Shown one piece after another: positions 1-7,195 of a stretch of DNA of 16,218 nucleotides. The translations under genes were made by a program, and so were the position numbers. The notes below the pieces were generated by a model that was not told the DNA's origin, did not search any database, and saw nothing but the letters and a program-made list of their open reading frames with translations. How positions within the stretch are numbered: position 1 is the stretch's first letter; each line of letters begins with the position of its first letter. This DNA comes from CAUSKK01 sp963533935 (GTDB taxonomy: Bacteria; Pseudomonadota; Gammaproteobacteria; Cardiobacteriales; Cardiobacteriaceae): assembly GCA_963533935.1 (NCBI GenBank), contig CAUSQL010000033.1, forward strand, positions 1 to 16,218, written 5' to 3'.

Positions 1-2
1 TC

Positions 3-143
3 ATCCGCAAGGGCTGCATCCGTGTCGAATACAAAAGCAGCATCATGGATTACGACGAGGAAGACTACTGCTGGAAAAACGGCGGCTGGGAGATGCTCCG
101 CCTCAAAAACACCAACGCACACAAAAAGCCGAAAGGCAAATGA
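3..143 (+). CDS. 3' end of an unrecognised protein gene (5' truncated by window edge)
   Basis: An open frame enters from the left edge (first full codon at 3) and stops at TGA 141-143, giving the last 46 residues of a protein. The visible part is acidic and aromatic in the middle (a DYDEEDYCW stretch, one Cys in it and one before it) and ends in a Lys/His-rich basic tail (HKKPKGK). I do not recognise a family, and no signal peptide, membrane segment or catalytic motif can be judged from so short a piece. It reads in the same direction as ubiA, 192 bp upstream of it. It is not UbiC, the usual upstream partner of ubiA. That it is coding is likely because the frame is open from the edge with a sensible composition, but this is not proven. 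Confidence 0.5.
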   Translation: MRKGCIRVEYKSSIMDYDEEDYCWKNGGWEMLRLKNTNAHKKPKGK

Positions 144-335
144 TTGCAGGCAACCTGAAAAACCCGCCGCCGCATCATGGCGCCGGGGCGCTTGTCCACA
201 AGGCGTCCCGCAGTTTTTCCCGAATCGCTGTGGGCAAAACGCGGATTGGCGGCTGCGACCAAAAGCGGTGTCTCCTTTTTGTGTTGGCAATGAAGGGCGC
301 TATGCTATGGAAATCTTTATTCCGGTGTCTTTGCT

Positions 336-1181
336 ATGAAATGTTTGGCTTTTGTCCGCCTGATGCGGCTGGATCGCCCGGTAGGCACGCTGCTGCTGGC
401 CTGGAGCACCCTCTGGGGCCTGTGGCTGGCCGGGGCCGGGCGGCCACCGGCGCCCATCGTCCTAATTCTTCTCCTCGGCACCCTGGCCACCCGCTCCCTG
501 GGCTGCGTGCTCAACGATTTAGCCGACCGCCACTACGACGGCCTGGTGGAGCGAACCCGGCAGCGGCCGCTGGCCCGCGGCGCGGTGCAGGTGTGGGAAG
601 CGCTGCTGCTGGCCCTGGCCCTGGCTGGCCTCTGCCTGCTGCTGGTGTTGCAGTTGAATCGGGCCAGCCAGCTGTTCGCCGTCTTCTGCCTGGCCATTTC
701 TGCTTTCTATCCCCTCTGCAAGCGCTTCTTCCCCACGCCGCAGCTGGTGCTGGGCCTGGCCTTCGCCGCGCCCATTCTCATGGCGCAGACGGCCATTCAC
801 GGCGCCATTGATGGTTATGCCTGGCTGCTGTATCTGGCCTCCACGGTGTGGGCGCTCATCTACGACACCTTTTATGGTCTGGTGGACCGGGACGACGATT
901 TAAAGATTGGCCTACGTTCAGCGGCCATTTGGGCCCGGGGCTGGGAACGGCGCTTCTTCCTCACCATGATGGGCTTAATGCTGGCGCTGCTGCTGATTTT
1001 CGCCCGGGTTGCTGGTTTGAATGGCTATTTCTATCTGGGGATTGCCGCGGCGGCGCTGTGCTTCGGCTGGCAGCTATACAGCACCCGCTCCCTCGACCGG
1101 GACCGCTGTTTCCGCGCCTTTATGCATAACAACTGGGTGGGGGCGGCCATCTGGGCCGGATTGGTGTTGAATTATCTGTGA
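336..1181 (+). CDS. ubiA: 4-hydroxybenzoate polyprenyltransferase UbiA
   Basis: Integral inner-membrane prenyltransferase that attaches the polyprenyl tail to 4-hydroxybenzoate, the second committed step of ubiquinone synthesis. The 281 residues compare with about 290 in E. coli UbiA. Both Asp-rich Mg-diphosphate motifs are visible: NDLADRHYD at residues 60-68, followed by the RTRQRPL segment, and DRDDD at 184-188 preceded by YDTFY. The rest is a run of hydrophobic helices (about eight or nine), as expected for the UbiA superfamily. ATG 336 is the first possible ATG start in frame: the frame upstream is closed by TGA at 291-293 and contains no earlier ATG. No clear Shine-Dalgarno sequence precedes it. 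Chorismate lyase (ubiC), often adjacent, is not in the window. The 192 bp upstream hold no gene I can support. Identification is confident from the motifs and length. Confidence 0.95.
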   Translation: MKCLAFVRLMRLDRPVGTLLLAWSTLWGLWLAGAGRPPAPIVLILLLGTLATRSLGCVLNDLADRHYDGLVERTRQRPLARGAVQVWEALLLALALAGLCLLLVLQLNRASQLFAVFCLAISAFYPLCKRFFPTPQLVLGLAFAAPILMAQTAIHGAIDGYAWLLYLASTVWALIYDTFYGLVDRDDDLKIGLRSAAIWARGWERRFFLTMMGLMLALLLIFARVAGLNGYFYLGIAAAALCFGWQLYSTRSLDRDRCFRAFMHNNWVGAAIWAGLVLNYL

Positions 1182-1202
1182 TGGGGGTGCGGCGATTAAT
1201 CT

Positions 1203-1218
1203 TGGCACGCATCTCGCT
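1203..1218 (+). promoter_or_regulatory. Possible sigma-54 (-24/-12) promoter
   Basis: TGGCAC at 1203-1208 is followed five bases later by TCGCT, with GC at 1216-1217. This gives the GG-N10-GC spacing of sigma-54 promoters; the consensus is TGGCAC-N5-TTGCA, and one of the two Ts before GC is missing. It lies 21 bp after the ubiA stop and points towards the structured RNA that follows. Transcription would begin near 1230. Single-site matches arise by chance and no activator site was recognised, so this is tentative. Confidence 0.3.
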
Positions 1219-1249
1219 AAGTATGTAATGTTTGTTAATGATATACATA

Positions 1250-1476
1250 TGAGGCTAATTGGGTTTGAAAAGTTTCCCAATTAGGAACTGGGTTTTACTA
1301 ACTGGCCCAAGTTCGGGATTAGCGGGCAGTGCCGGACCTCACTAACCACCGCAGTTATTGATGGCGACCTCCTTGAGCTCCGGCTCAGCTAGGCAATAAC
1401 CGAATAGCTGACGAGACAGTAACAACAATTACAATTCTTTCTATATTTAAACCGCCTCCGGGCGGTTTTATTTTTA
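1250..1476 (+). ncRNA. Predicted structured small RNA (orphan) with intrinsic terminator
   Basis: This stretch has no coding frame but is dense in consecutive stem-loops read on +. The first is a perfect 9-bp stem 1255-1263/1276-1284. The second, 1285-1292/1306-1314, pairs GAACT with AGTTC and GGG with CCC around one bulged A. The third is a two-tier hairpin, with GTTATTG 1354-1360 pairing CAATAAC 1394-1400 and TGAGC 1374-1378 pairing GCTCA 1383-1387 around a TCCG loop. A single-stranded AACAACAA at 1421-1428 follows, of the ARN type bound by the distal face of Hfq. A GC-rich terminator with a T tract ends the stretch. It does not match tmRNA, RNase P, 6S, SRP RNA or tRNA motifs that I know. 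It may be an independent sRNA or one processed from the ubiA 3' UTR. The 5' end is uncertain. Confidence 0.5.
1449..1475 (+). terminator. Rho-independent terminator
   Basis: Perfect 8-bp stem AAACCGCC (1449-1456) / GGCGGTTT (1461-1468) with a TCCG tetraloop, followed by TATTTTT. The T tract is good only on +, so it ends transcription coming from ubiA and/or the predicted small RNA. Confidence 0.85.
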
Positions 1477-1487
1477 CCCAATTAGCT

Positions 1488-1648
1488 TTACCGACGGCCG
1501 GGCAGTTCTGCGACCTAAAGGTCGCAGTGCTGCGGTTCTCCTGTATGTATTTAGGGCTTTAATTACATACAGTAGAAGCGCCCGTATGTTTGTAAACAAG
1601 CTTTTAAATGGCTTTTACAAACATACGGGCGCTTTCTATGTATGTTTA
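1488..1648. repeat. Nested palindromic repeat element, copy 0 (two overlapping hairpins)
   Basis: The left edge, from 1488 (TTACCGACGGCCGGGC), matches the left edge of the copy after guaA at 10641. It is followed by an insert containing a perfect 8-bp hairpin (1508-1515/1520-1527, loop TAAA). An inner AT-rich palindrome comes next (TGTATGTA 1542-1549 with TACATACA 1564-1571), then the GCGCCCG arm. That arm also starts a second hairpin, a perfect 21-bp stem 1576-1596/1614-1634. The element closes with TGTATGTTTA (1639-1648), one base before the dcd stop. It belongs to the same family as the four copies at 10646-11588. The second hairpin could act as a 3'-end stabiliser or boundary for the dcd transcript, but it lacks a T tract on either strand. 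Confidence 0.8.
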
Positions 1649-1649
1649 A

Positions 1650-2216
1650 TCAGGTCTTGGGTAAAGTTACGCCGCGCTGGCCCTGATATTTGCCACGCCG
1701 GTCGCCGTAGGACTGCTGACAGGGCTCGTCGCTCTGGAAGAACAGCAGCTGGGCCACGCCCTCATTGGCGTAGATTTTCGCCGGCAGTGGCGTGGTATTG
1801 GAAAACTCTAGGGTTACGTGGCCCTGCCATTCCGGCTCCAGCGGCGTTACGTTCACGATGATGCCGCAGCGGGCGTAGGTGCTCTTGCCCACACAGATGA
1901 CTAGCACGTCCCGGGGAATAACGAAATATTCCACCGTGCGCGCCAGGGCAAAGCTGTTCGGCGGAATGATGCACACGTCGCTTTCCACGTCCACGAAGCT
2001 CTTTTCGTCGAAGGCCTTGGGGTCAATGGTGGTGCTGTTGATGTTGGTGAAAATCTTAAATTCCCGGGCACAGCGCACGTCGTAGCCGTAGCTGGAAGTG
2101 CCGTAGGACACGATGGGCTCGCCGGCGCCGTCGCGATTGACCAGTTCCGCGGCAAAGGGCGAAATCATGCCCGCTGCCGCCCGTTCGCGAATCCAGCGGT
2201 CGTTCTTAATGGCCAT
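1650..2216 (-). CDS. dcd: dCTP deaminase
   Basis: Deaminates dCTP to dUTP, which after dUTPase supplies dUMP for thymidylate synthesis; a cytosolic homotrimer. The 188 residues match the roughly 188-193-residue proteobacterial Dcd family. Visible signatures are the SYGTSSYGYDVR block (residues 37-48), CIIPPNSFALARTVEYF (82-98), the active-site GKSTYARCGI loop (S112 and R116, equivalent to E. coli S111 and R115) and the catalytic Glu in HVTLEFSN (E137). The C-terminus GKYQGQRGVTLPKT is typical. The start ATG overlaps the mrp stop in a TAATG, so the gene is probably translationally coupled as the last gene of the slam-like/mrp/dcd operon. It stops at TGA 1650-1652, directly beside a palindromic repeat element that may shape the transcript end. 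No classical terminator on - follows. Confidence 0.96.
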   Translation of the reverse strand: MAIKNDRWIRERAAAGMISPFAAELVNRDGAGEPIVSYGTSSYGYDVRCAREFKIFTNINSTTIDPKAFDEKSFVDVESDVCIIPPNSFALARTVEYFVIPRDVLVICVGKSTYARCGIIVNVTPLEPEWQGHVTLEFSNTTPLPAKIYANEGVAQLLFFQSDEPCQQSYGDRRGKYQGQRGVTLPKT

Positions 2217-3247
2217 TATTCCTCCACAATCTTTGGCCCTACCGGCGCCGGCCGACTGACCAGCGCCACCTGCATGAGAAAGGCCATCTGCTGATAGAGC
2301 CGCGCCAGCTCGCTCTGCGGCTCGGCCACCACCGTGGGATTACCGTTGTCCACCTGTTCCCGCAGCCGTGAATCCAGCGGCAGCTGCGCCAGCAGCGGCA
2401 CGCCGTAGCGTTCCGCCAGCCGTTTGCCACCGTCGCGGCCGAAGATGTAATCCCGCTGCTGGCAGTGGCGGCACTGGTAATAGCTCATGTTCTCCACCAG
2501 GCCGAGGATTGGCACCCGCACCTTGTCGAACATGGTCTTGGCCTTGCGCGCGTCCAGCAGGGCAATTTCCTGGGGCGTGGTAACGATGACCGCCCCGGCC
2601 AGAGGTATTTGCTGGGCCAGGGTTAATTGGGTGTCGCCGGTGCCCGGCGGCAAATCGACGATAAGAAAATCCAGGTTTTGCCACAGGGTTTCGCGAATCA
2701 GCTGCAGCAGGGTCTGGCTGACGATGGGGCCGCGCCAAATCATGGCCGTGTCGTCGTTGCCGATGAGGTCACCCATGGAAATGGACTGAATGCCATGGCG
2801 CACGATGGGGTTCATCTTCTTCTGGTCCGGCGACGTGGGCCGCTGGGCGCCGCCCAACATCTGCGCCTGGCTCGGGCCGTACAGGTCCGCGTCCAGTAGT
2901 CCCACCTGGGCCCCCTGGGCCTTCAGCGCCAGGGCCAAATTAACGGCCACGGTGCTTTTGCCCACGCCGCCCTTGCCGGAGGCCACGGCGATAACGTTCT
3001 TCACCTGGCCGTAGGCCTGGAGATTCTGCTGCACCTTGTAGCTGGCCACCTGGCAGTTAAAACTAACTTTGCCCTTTAGACCCAGCGCCGCCAATTCCTG
3101 GCCGATGCGCTCCCGCTCGCAGTTGAGAAACAGCGGGCTGTCAATCAGCCAGCTGTCGCCGCCCAGCAGTCCCGATTTATGCTGGGCGGTGGTGAAAAGT
3201 TTTTTGCCGCTCAGGCTTTCCCGGTAGTTGGCGATGATTTCTTCCAT
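2216..3247 (-). CDS. mrp: Mrp/ApbC family P-loop ATPase, Fe-S cluster carrier
   Basis: Member of the Mrp/NBP35 family (ApbC in Salmonella): cytosolic ATPases that bind and pass on [4Fe-4S] clusters. The 343 residues are a little shorter than the 369 of E. coli Mrp. The N-terminal 85 residues form the short leading domain. The ATPase domain follows, with the deviant Walker A GKGGVGKST at 91-99, the switch GLLDADLYGPSQ at 116-127, and FLIVDLPPGTGD near 194-205. The cluster-binding CxxC is C259-x-x-C262 (YYQCRHC). All key residues are present. The gene overlaps its upstream neighbour (slam-like) and downstream neighbour (dcd) through TAATG sequences, so it is cotranscribed and probably coupled to both. 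The functional link with an outer-membrane secretion protein and a nucleotide deaminase is not obvious. Confidence 0.94.
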   Translation of the reverse strand: MEEIIANYRESLSGKKLFTTAQHKSGLLGGDSWLIDSPLFLNCERERIGQELAALGLKGKVSFNCQVASYKVQQNLQAYGQVKNVIAVASGKGGVGKSTVAVNLALALKAQGAQVGLLDADLYGPSQAQMLGGAQRPTSPDQKKMNPIVRHGIQSISMGDLIGNDDTAMIWRGPIVSQTLLQLIRETLWQNLDFLIVDLPPGTGDTQLTLAQQIPLAGAVIVTTPQEIALLDARKAKTMFDKVRVPILGLVENMSYYQCRHCQQRDYIFGRDGGKRLAERYGVPLLAQLPLDSRLREQVDNGNPTVVAEPQSELARLYQQMAFLMQVALVSRPAPVGPKIVEE

Positions 3248-4608
3248 TAGAAGCGCTTCTGCAGCTCCATGTTCACGTTCCAGTCCACCGGCCGGTCGTA
3301 GAGCGGGTGGTTACTGTCGGTTCTGGTGAATTCCACGATGAATAGCGGCTCAATGCCCTTCCAGGAAATTTTCTCGTGGCCGGCGCCTAGACGTAGCCGG
3401 TAGATATTGTCCTTACGCACGATGTTCAGAATGTCCGCGCCCTTGTGTTTGCGGAAGGAATAGCTGGCGCTGGCGGTGCTGTTCAGGCCGTTTTTCCAGC
3501 GTTTACCCACGCCCACATTGACGCCGTTAAGGGTGTAGCGGTCTTCCTTATCCCGGGCGCCGCTGTAATAGTTGTTGCCGCCGGCGAAGTAGTAGGTGTC
3601 TGGCTGCGGCTGGTAGATAACGGTGGCGCCGCTGTTAACCCGTGAACCATTCAAGTGTTCACGTTTATCGTGGTCTTCGTAGGAGGTTTGGTTATAGGCC
3701 CGCACCTGCCACTGGGGATTAAAGGCATAGCGGTAGTTGGTGGCTAAACCGGCGTGGTTGGAATAGCCGGTATTGCCCACCCAGCGGCGGGAAATGAAAG
3801 GCTCGGCGGAAATTTCCTGGCGGCCGTTATGCCAACCCAGACCGGCCTGGGCCCGCACGCTGATGTCGTTGGCCTCACTGGCGTTCCAGTACCAGTTCCA
3901 GTTGCCGCTGGCGGACATGGGCACGTAGAAGCCGTTGGAGAGAGGCACCTGCCGTTCCACCGAGGCCCCCAGGTTCACACCGTAGCCGGTTTTCTTGGTG
4001 GTATCGAAGGTCCAGTTGCCGTATTTCTCCACCGATGGGGCGTTGTTTACGTTCTTCTCATAGAGGCCACTGCCGCTGACGGAGACGGTCCATTTATCCC
4101 GCTCCTTAATCATTTCCTCCAGCCGCTTCACGCCGTCGGCAAAATCCTTGGGCAGCTGTTTCCCTTTTAGGGTATTTAATTCCCGCTGGGCATCGGCCTC
4201 CTGCCGGTTAGCGAAGTAAACTTGAGCCAGCTGGAAGCGCAGTATGTCCTCGTTGGGTTTTTGTTTAACTAGAGCCTCATAGTGTTTAACGGCTCCCTCA
4301 AAGTCCCCCTCTTCCCGGGCCAGGTAGGCGCTGGCATAGTCCGACAGGAAGGCGTCCCGGGAAGGATAATCGCGATAAATGGGCAATAGGGCATTTAATA
4401 ATTCCAAATTATGCTGATTCATTCCCTCATTAATTACCGTGTGGAATAATCCGGGATTGTTATATAAATCCTTTTCGTTAATTACATTTTCCGATTCGGC
4501 GGCGGGAGCAGCGGCTTTTTGTTTAGCGGCCGTTGACTTGTTCTGGGCAAAACCATTGGCGGTGCAGAGGGCGCCGGAAATAATAAGTGCCTTTAAAATA
4601 ATATTCAT
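3247..4608 (-). CDS. Slam-like surface lipoprotein assembly modifier (TPR + outer-membrane beta-barrel, DUF560 type)
   Basis: Slam proteins sit in the outer membrane and promote export of specific lipoproteins to the cell surface. The 453 residues begin with a signal peptide (hydrophobic residues 3-20, likely cleavage after GFA21). A Lys/Ala/Glu-rich segment and an alpha-helical region resembling TPRs follow (about 45-170; AYLAREEGDFEGAVKHYEAL at 94-113 is TPR-like). From about 173 to the end there are alternating polar/aromatic strands (VSVSGSGLYEK, NWNWYWN, TYYFAGGNNYYSG) ending in a terminal Phe, the usual outer-membrane barrel signal. The start has GGGAAG upstream. No lipoprotein gene of the kind Slams usually sit beside is present in the window; the downstream partners are mrp and dcd. 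It is less likely to be some other TPR-barrel protein, and its substrate is unknown. Confidence 0.8.
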   Translation of the reverse strand: MNIILKALIISGALCTANGFAQNKSTAAKQKAAAPAAESENVINEKDLYNNPGLFHTVINEGMNQHNLELLNALLPIYRDYPSRDAFLSDYASAYLAREEGDFEGAVKHYEALVKQKPNEDILRFQLAQVYFANRQEADAQRELNTLKGKQLPKDFADGVKRLEEMIKERDKWTVSVSGSGLYEKNVNNAPSVEKYGNWTFDTTKKTGYGVNLGASVERQVPLSNGFYVPMSASGNWNWYWNASEANDISVRAQAGLGWHNGRQEISAEPFISRRWVGNTGYSNHAGLATNYRYAFNPQWQVRAYNQTSYEDHDKREHLNGSRVNSGATVIYQPQPDTYYFAGGNNYYSGARDKEDRYTLNGVNVGVGKRWKNGLNSTASASYSFRKHKGADILNIVRKDNIYRLRLGAGHEKISWKGIEPLFIVEFTRTDSNHPLYDRPVDWNVNMELQKRF

Positions 4609-4642
4609 CTTGCAATGACTTCCCTAATTAAAAATTACATAT
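4609..4642. promoter_or_regulatory. 34-bp divergent spacer between slam-like gene and mutS
   Basis: The two start codons are only 34 bp apart. The AT-rich spacer holds a GGGAAG about 12 bases before the slam-like ATG (read on -) and no recognisable Shine-Dalgarno for mutS. Promoters for both directions cannot both fit here with normal leaders, so at least one must lie inside the opposing gene or give a very short leader. Confidence 0.5.
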
Positions 4643-7195
4643 ATGAAAAATTCTAGCAATAAATTGACCCCGATGATGCAACACTATCTGGAATTAAAAG
4701 CCGATTATCCGGATATGCTGCTCTTTTATCAGATGGGCGATTTCTTTGAACTTTTCTTCGACGATGCCCGGCGGGCGGCCAGTCTCCTTAACATTAGCCT
4801 CACCAGCCGCGGCTTCCGGGGCGACGAGCCCATTGCCATGGCCGGCGTGCCCGTCCACGCCATTGACGGCTATCTGGTCAAGCTGCTGCGGCAAAACGTG
4901 GCGGCGGTTATCTGTGAACAGGTGGGTAGCAACGCCAAGGGGGTTATTGAGCGGGCGGTAACACGCATAATTACCGCCGGCACCGTTACGGACGAGGCCC
5001 TGCTGAACGCCCAGGAAGACACCATTCTAATGGCCCTGGCCGAGAGCCACGGCCATTATTTTTTCGCCTGGGCCGACATTAGCGGCCACCGCTTTGCCCT
5101 GTCGCCGGCCCTAACGGAGGAATCCCTCCATTCCCAGCTGGAGCGGCTGCGGCCGGCGGAAATTCTCGTCAGCGAAGACTTTCCCTTGAATTTAAATCAA
5201 AAAATTCAGCGGCAGCCGGCCTGGTACTTTGACGTGCAGAGCGGCCATCAGCGGCTGCTGGACTATTACGGTGTTAATCATCTGGACGGCTTCGGCCTGG
5301 AGAAGGACAGTCCGGCCATCGGCGCTGCCGGCTGTCTGTTGCAATACCTGCAAGACACGCAGAAGCGCTTTCTGCCCCAGCTGCCGCCGCCGCTGCTGGA
5401 GGATTTCAGCGCCTTTCTCACCATTGACGGCAACAGCCGCCGCCATCTGGAAATCGACTGCGGCTTAAATGGCGACCGCAGCAAGGGCCTGCTGGCCCAG
5501 GTGGATTTCTGTAAAAGCGCCGGCGGCCACCGCCAGCTGCGCCGCTGGCTACACCAGCCCCTGCGCGACCGGGACGCCATCAACGGCCGCCTCAACCGGC
5601 TGGAACAATTTCTCCACTCCAGCCAGCGGGCCGCTATCCGTGAACTGCTGGGCCAGTGCGCCGACGTGGAACGCATTAGCACCCGCATCAGCCTTGGCAG
5701 CGCTCGGCCCCGGGAACTGGGCCAGCTGCGGGACACGCTAAATCTAATTCCCCAGCTGAGCCAATTTACGGAGCTGGCGGCCTGGCAGGCAGCCCTACAA
5801 GCCCCCGCAACCATGACCGCCCTGTTAAATAGCAGTCTGCTTGAAACTCTCCCCCTGACCACCCGGGACGGCAATATCTTTGCCCCCGGCTACGATGAGA
5901 ATCTGGACCGGCTGCGGCAGTTGAGCCAGAACTGCGATGGGCTGCTGCGGGAACTGGAAGAGCAGGAGCGGGAACGGAGCGGATTAAAGGGGCTGCGCAT
6001 GAATTACAACTCCCAGGCGGGTTTTTTCATTGAATTGAGCCGCGGCCAGAGTGCCAATGCCCCGGCCCACTGGCTACGCAAGCAGACCTTAAAAAACAGC
6101 GAACGCTACACCACCGAGGAGCTGACGGCCCTGGAAAGCCAGGTGCTAAATGCCCAACAGCAGGCGCTAAATCGGGAGCGGGAGCTATTTGAAGAACTGC
6201 TGGCCCAGCTGCAACCCCATTTAAACGCCCTCTATGGCTGGGCGGCGGCCGTAAGTACCATTGACTGCCTTAGTGGCCTGGCGGAGCTGGCGGCCCAACG
6301 CAATTACTGCCGGCCGCAGCTGGTGGCCGGCCAGCAGCTGACGGTGAAGAACGGCCGCCACCCGGTGGTGGAAGCCCTCAGCGACCAGCCCTTCATCGGC
6401 AACGACCTTAATTTGAATAGGAAGCGGCGGCTGCTCATCATCACCGGCGCCAACATGGGCGGCAAATCCACCTACATGCGCCAGAACGCCCTCATCGTAT
6501 TGCTGGCCCTGGCCGGCAGTTTTGTGCCGGCGGATGCGGCCCAGGTGGGGGAATTCAGCCGCATATTCACCCGCATTGGTGCCTCCGACGACCTGGCCGG
6601 CGCCCGTTCCACCTTCATGGTGGAGATGACCGAGACCGCCCATATTCTCAACCGGGCCGACGAGGCCAGCCTCATCATCATGGACGAAATCGGCCGGGGC
6701 ACCGCCACCTTTGACGGCCTATCCCTGGCCTGGGCCACGGCCCGGGCCCTGTTGGAAACCAATAAATCCCTGTGCCTCTTCGCCACCCACTACGTGGAAA
6801 TGACCGAATTGGCGGCGCTGCCGGCGGTGGCCAATGTGCACGTTAGCGCCCTGGAGCACGGCCAGCAGATAGTTTTTCTGCACCGGGTGCAGGAGGGGCC
6901 GGCCAGCAAGAGCTACGGCATTCAGGTGGCGCGGCTGGCCGGCGTGCCGCTGGCGGTGGTGCACCAGGCCCAACTGAAGCTGCACCAGCTGGAAGCGCAA
7001 CGGCAGGAGCCGACCCAGGAAACGCTATTTGCCCCGCCGGAGGCGGAGGCGGAGCTGGCGGAGAATCTGCGGGAAATAAATCGCCGGGAATTGCTGGAGG
7101 AAATCCGTAGCCTGGCCTTGGACGATTTAACCCCCCGCCAGGCGCTGGACCTAATCGGCGGCTGGCAGAAGAAACTAAAGGAACACCATGATTAA
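4643..7195 (+). CDS. mutS: DNA mismatch repair protein MutS
   Basis: Recognises mismatches and small loops and recruits MutL using ATP. The 850 residues are the normal MutS1 length. The mismatch-reading wedge is GDFFELF with F34-x-E36 (E. coli F36-x-E38), preceded by the family-typical TPMMQHYLELK. The connector, lever and clamp domains follow (GVIERAVTRIITAGTVTDEAL near 93-113). The C-terminal ABC-type ATPase has Walker A GANMGGKST at 602-610, the following MRQNALIVLLA helix, SDDLAGARSTFMVEM, Walker B with IIMDEIGRGTATFDG (D681, E682) and the FATHYVEM switch. The helix-turn-helix and C-terminal tail run to the end. ATG 4643 is chosen because the residues before TPMM are as expected for the family; no Shine-Dalgarno is visible. 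The gene overlaps the next one by 8 bp. MutL is not in the window. Confidence 0.97.
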   Translation: MKNSSNKLTPMMQHYLELKADYPDMLLFYQMGDFFELFFDDARRAASLLNISLTSRGFRGDEPIAMAGVPVHAIDGYLVKLLRQNVAAVICEQVGSNAKGVIERAVTRIITAGTVTDEALLNAQEDTILMALAESHGHYFFAWADISGHRFALSPALTEESLHSQLERLRPAEILVSEDFPLNLNQKIQRQPAWYFDVQSGHQRLLDYYGVNHLDGFGLEKDSPAIGAAGCLLQYLQDTQKRFLPQLPPPLLEDFSAFLTIDGNSRRHLEIDCGLNGDRSKGLLAQVDFCKSAGGHRQLRRWLHQPLRDRDAINGRLNRLEQFLHSSQRAAIRELLGQCADVERISTRISLGSARPRELGQLRDTLNLIPQLSQFTELAAWQAALQAPATMTALLNSSLLETLPLTTRDGNIFAPGYDENLDRLRQLSQNCDGLLRELEEQERERSGLKGLRMNYNSQAGFFIELSRGQSANAPAHWLRKQTLKNSERYTTEELTALESQVLNAQQQALNRERELFEELLAQLQPHLNALYGWAAAVSTIDCLSGLAELAAQRNYCRPQLVAGQQLTVKNGRHPVVEALSDQPFIGNDLNLNRKRRLLIITGANMGGKSTYMRQNALIVLLALAGSFVPADAAQVGEFSRIFTRIGASDDLAGARSTFMVEMTETAHILNRADEASLIIMDEIGRGTATFDGLSLAWATARALLETNKSLCLFATHYVEMTELAALPAVANVHVSALEHGQQIVFLHRVQEGPASKSYGIQVARLAGVPLAVVHQAQLKLHQLEAQRQEPTQETLFAPPEAEAELAENLREINRRELLEEIRSLALDDLTPRQALDLIGGWQKKLKEHHD

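Noticed and set aside
140..811. 223-residue open frame on + overlapping ubiA
   Set aside because: Out of frame with the clear UbiA motifs and made of Arg/Pro/Gly/Ala-rich low-complexity sequence typical of a shifted GC-rich frame.
1255..1284. Terminator for ubiA at the first 9-bp hairpin
   Set aside because: Strong stem but no T tract follows; the real terminator is at 1449-1475.
1285..1400. tRNA or tRNA-like gene
   Set aside because: A GTTCG stretch at 1311-1315 suggests a T loop, but no acceptor, D or anticodon arms with proper spacing can be drawn.
1586..1861. 91-residue open frame on + starting in the palindromic repeat
   Set aside because: Mostly antisense to dcd and starts inside a hairpin arm; no coding signal of its own.
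4560..4608. Lipoprotein signal on the Slam-like protein (Cys15 in the hydrophobic segment)
   Set aside because: The residues before Cys15 (G-A-L) do not form a lipobox, and a normal signal-peptidase I site follows at residues 19-21.
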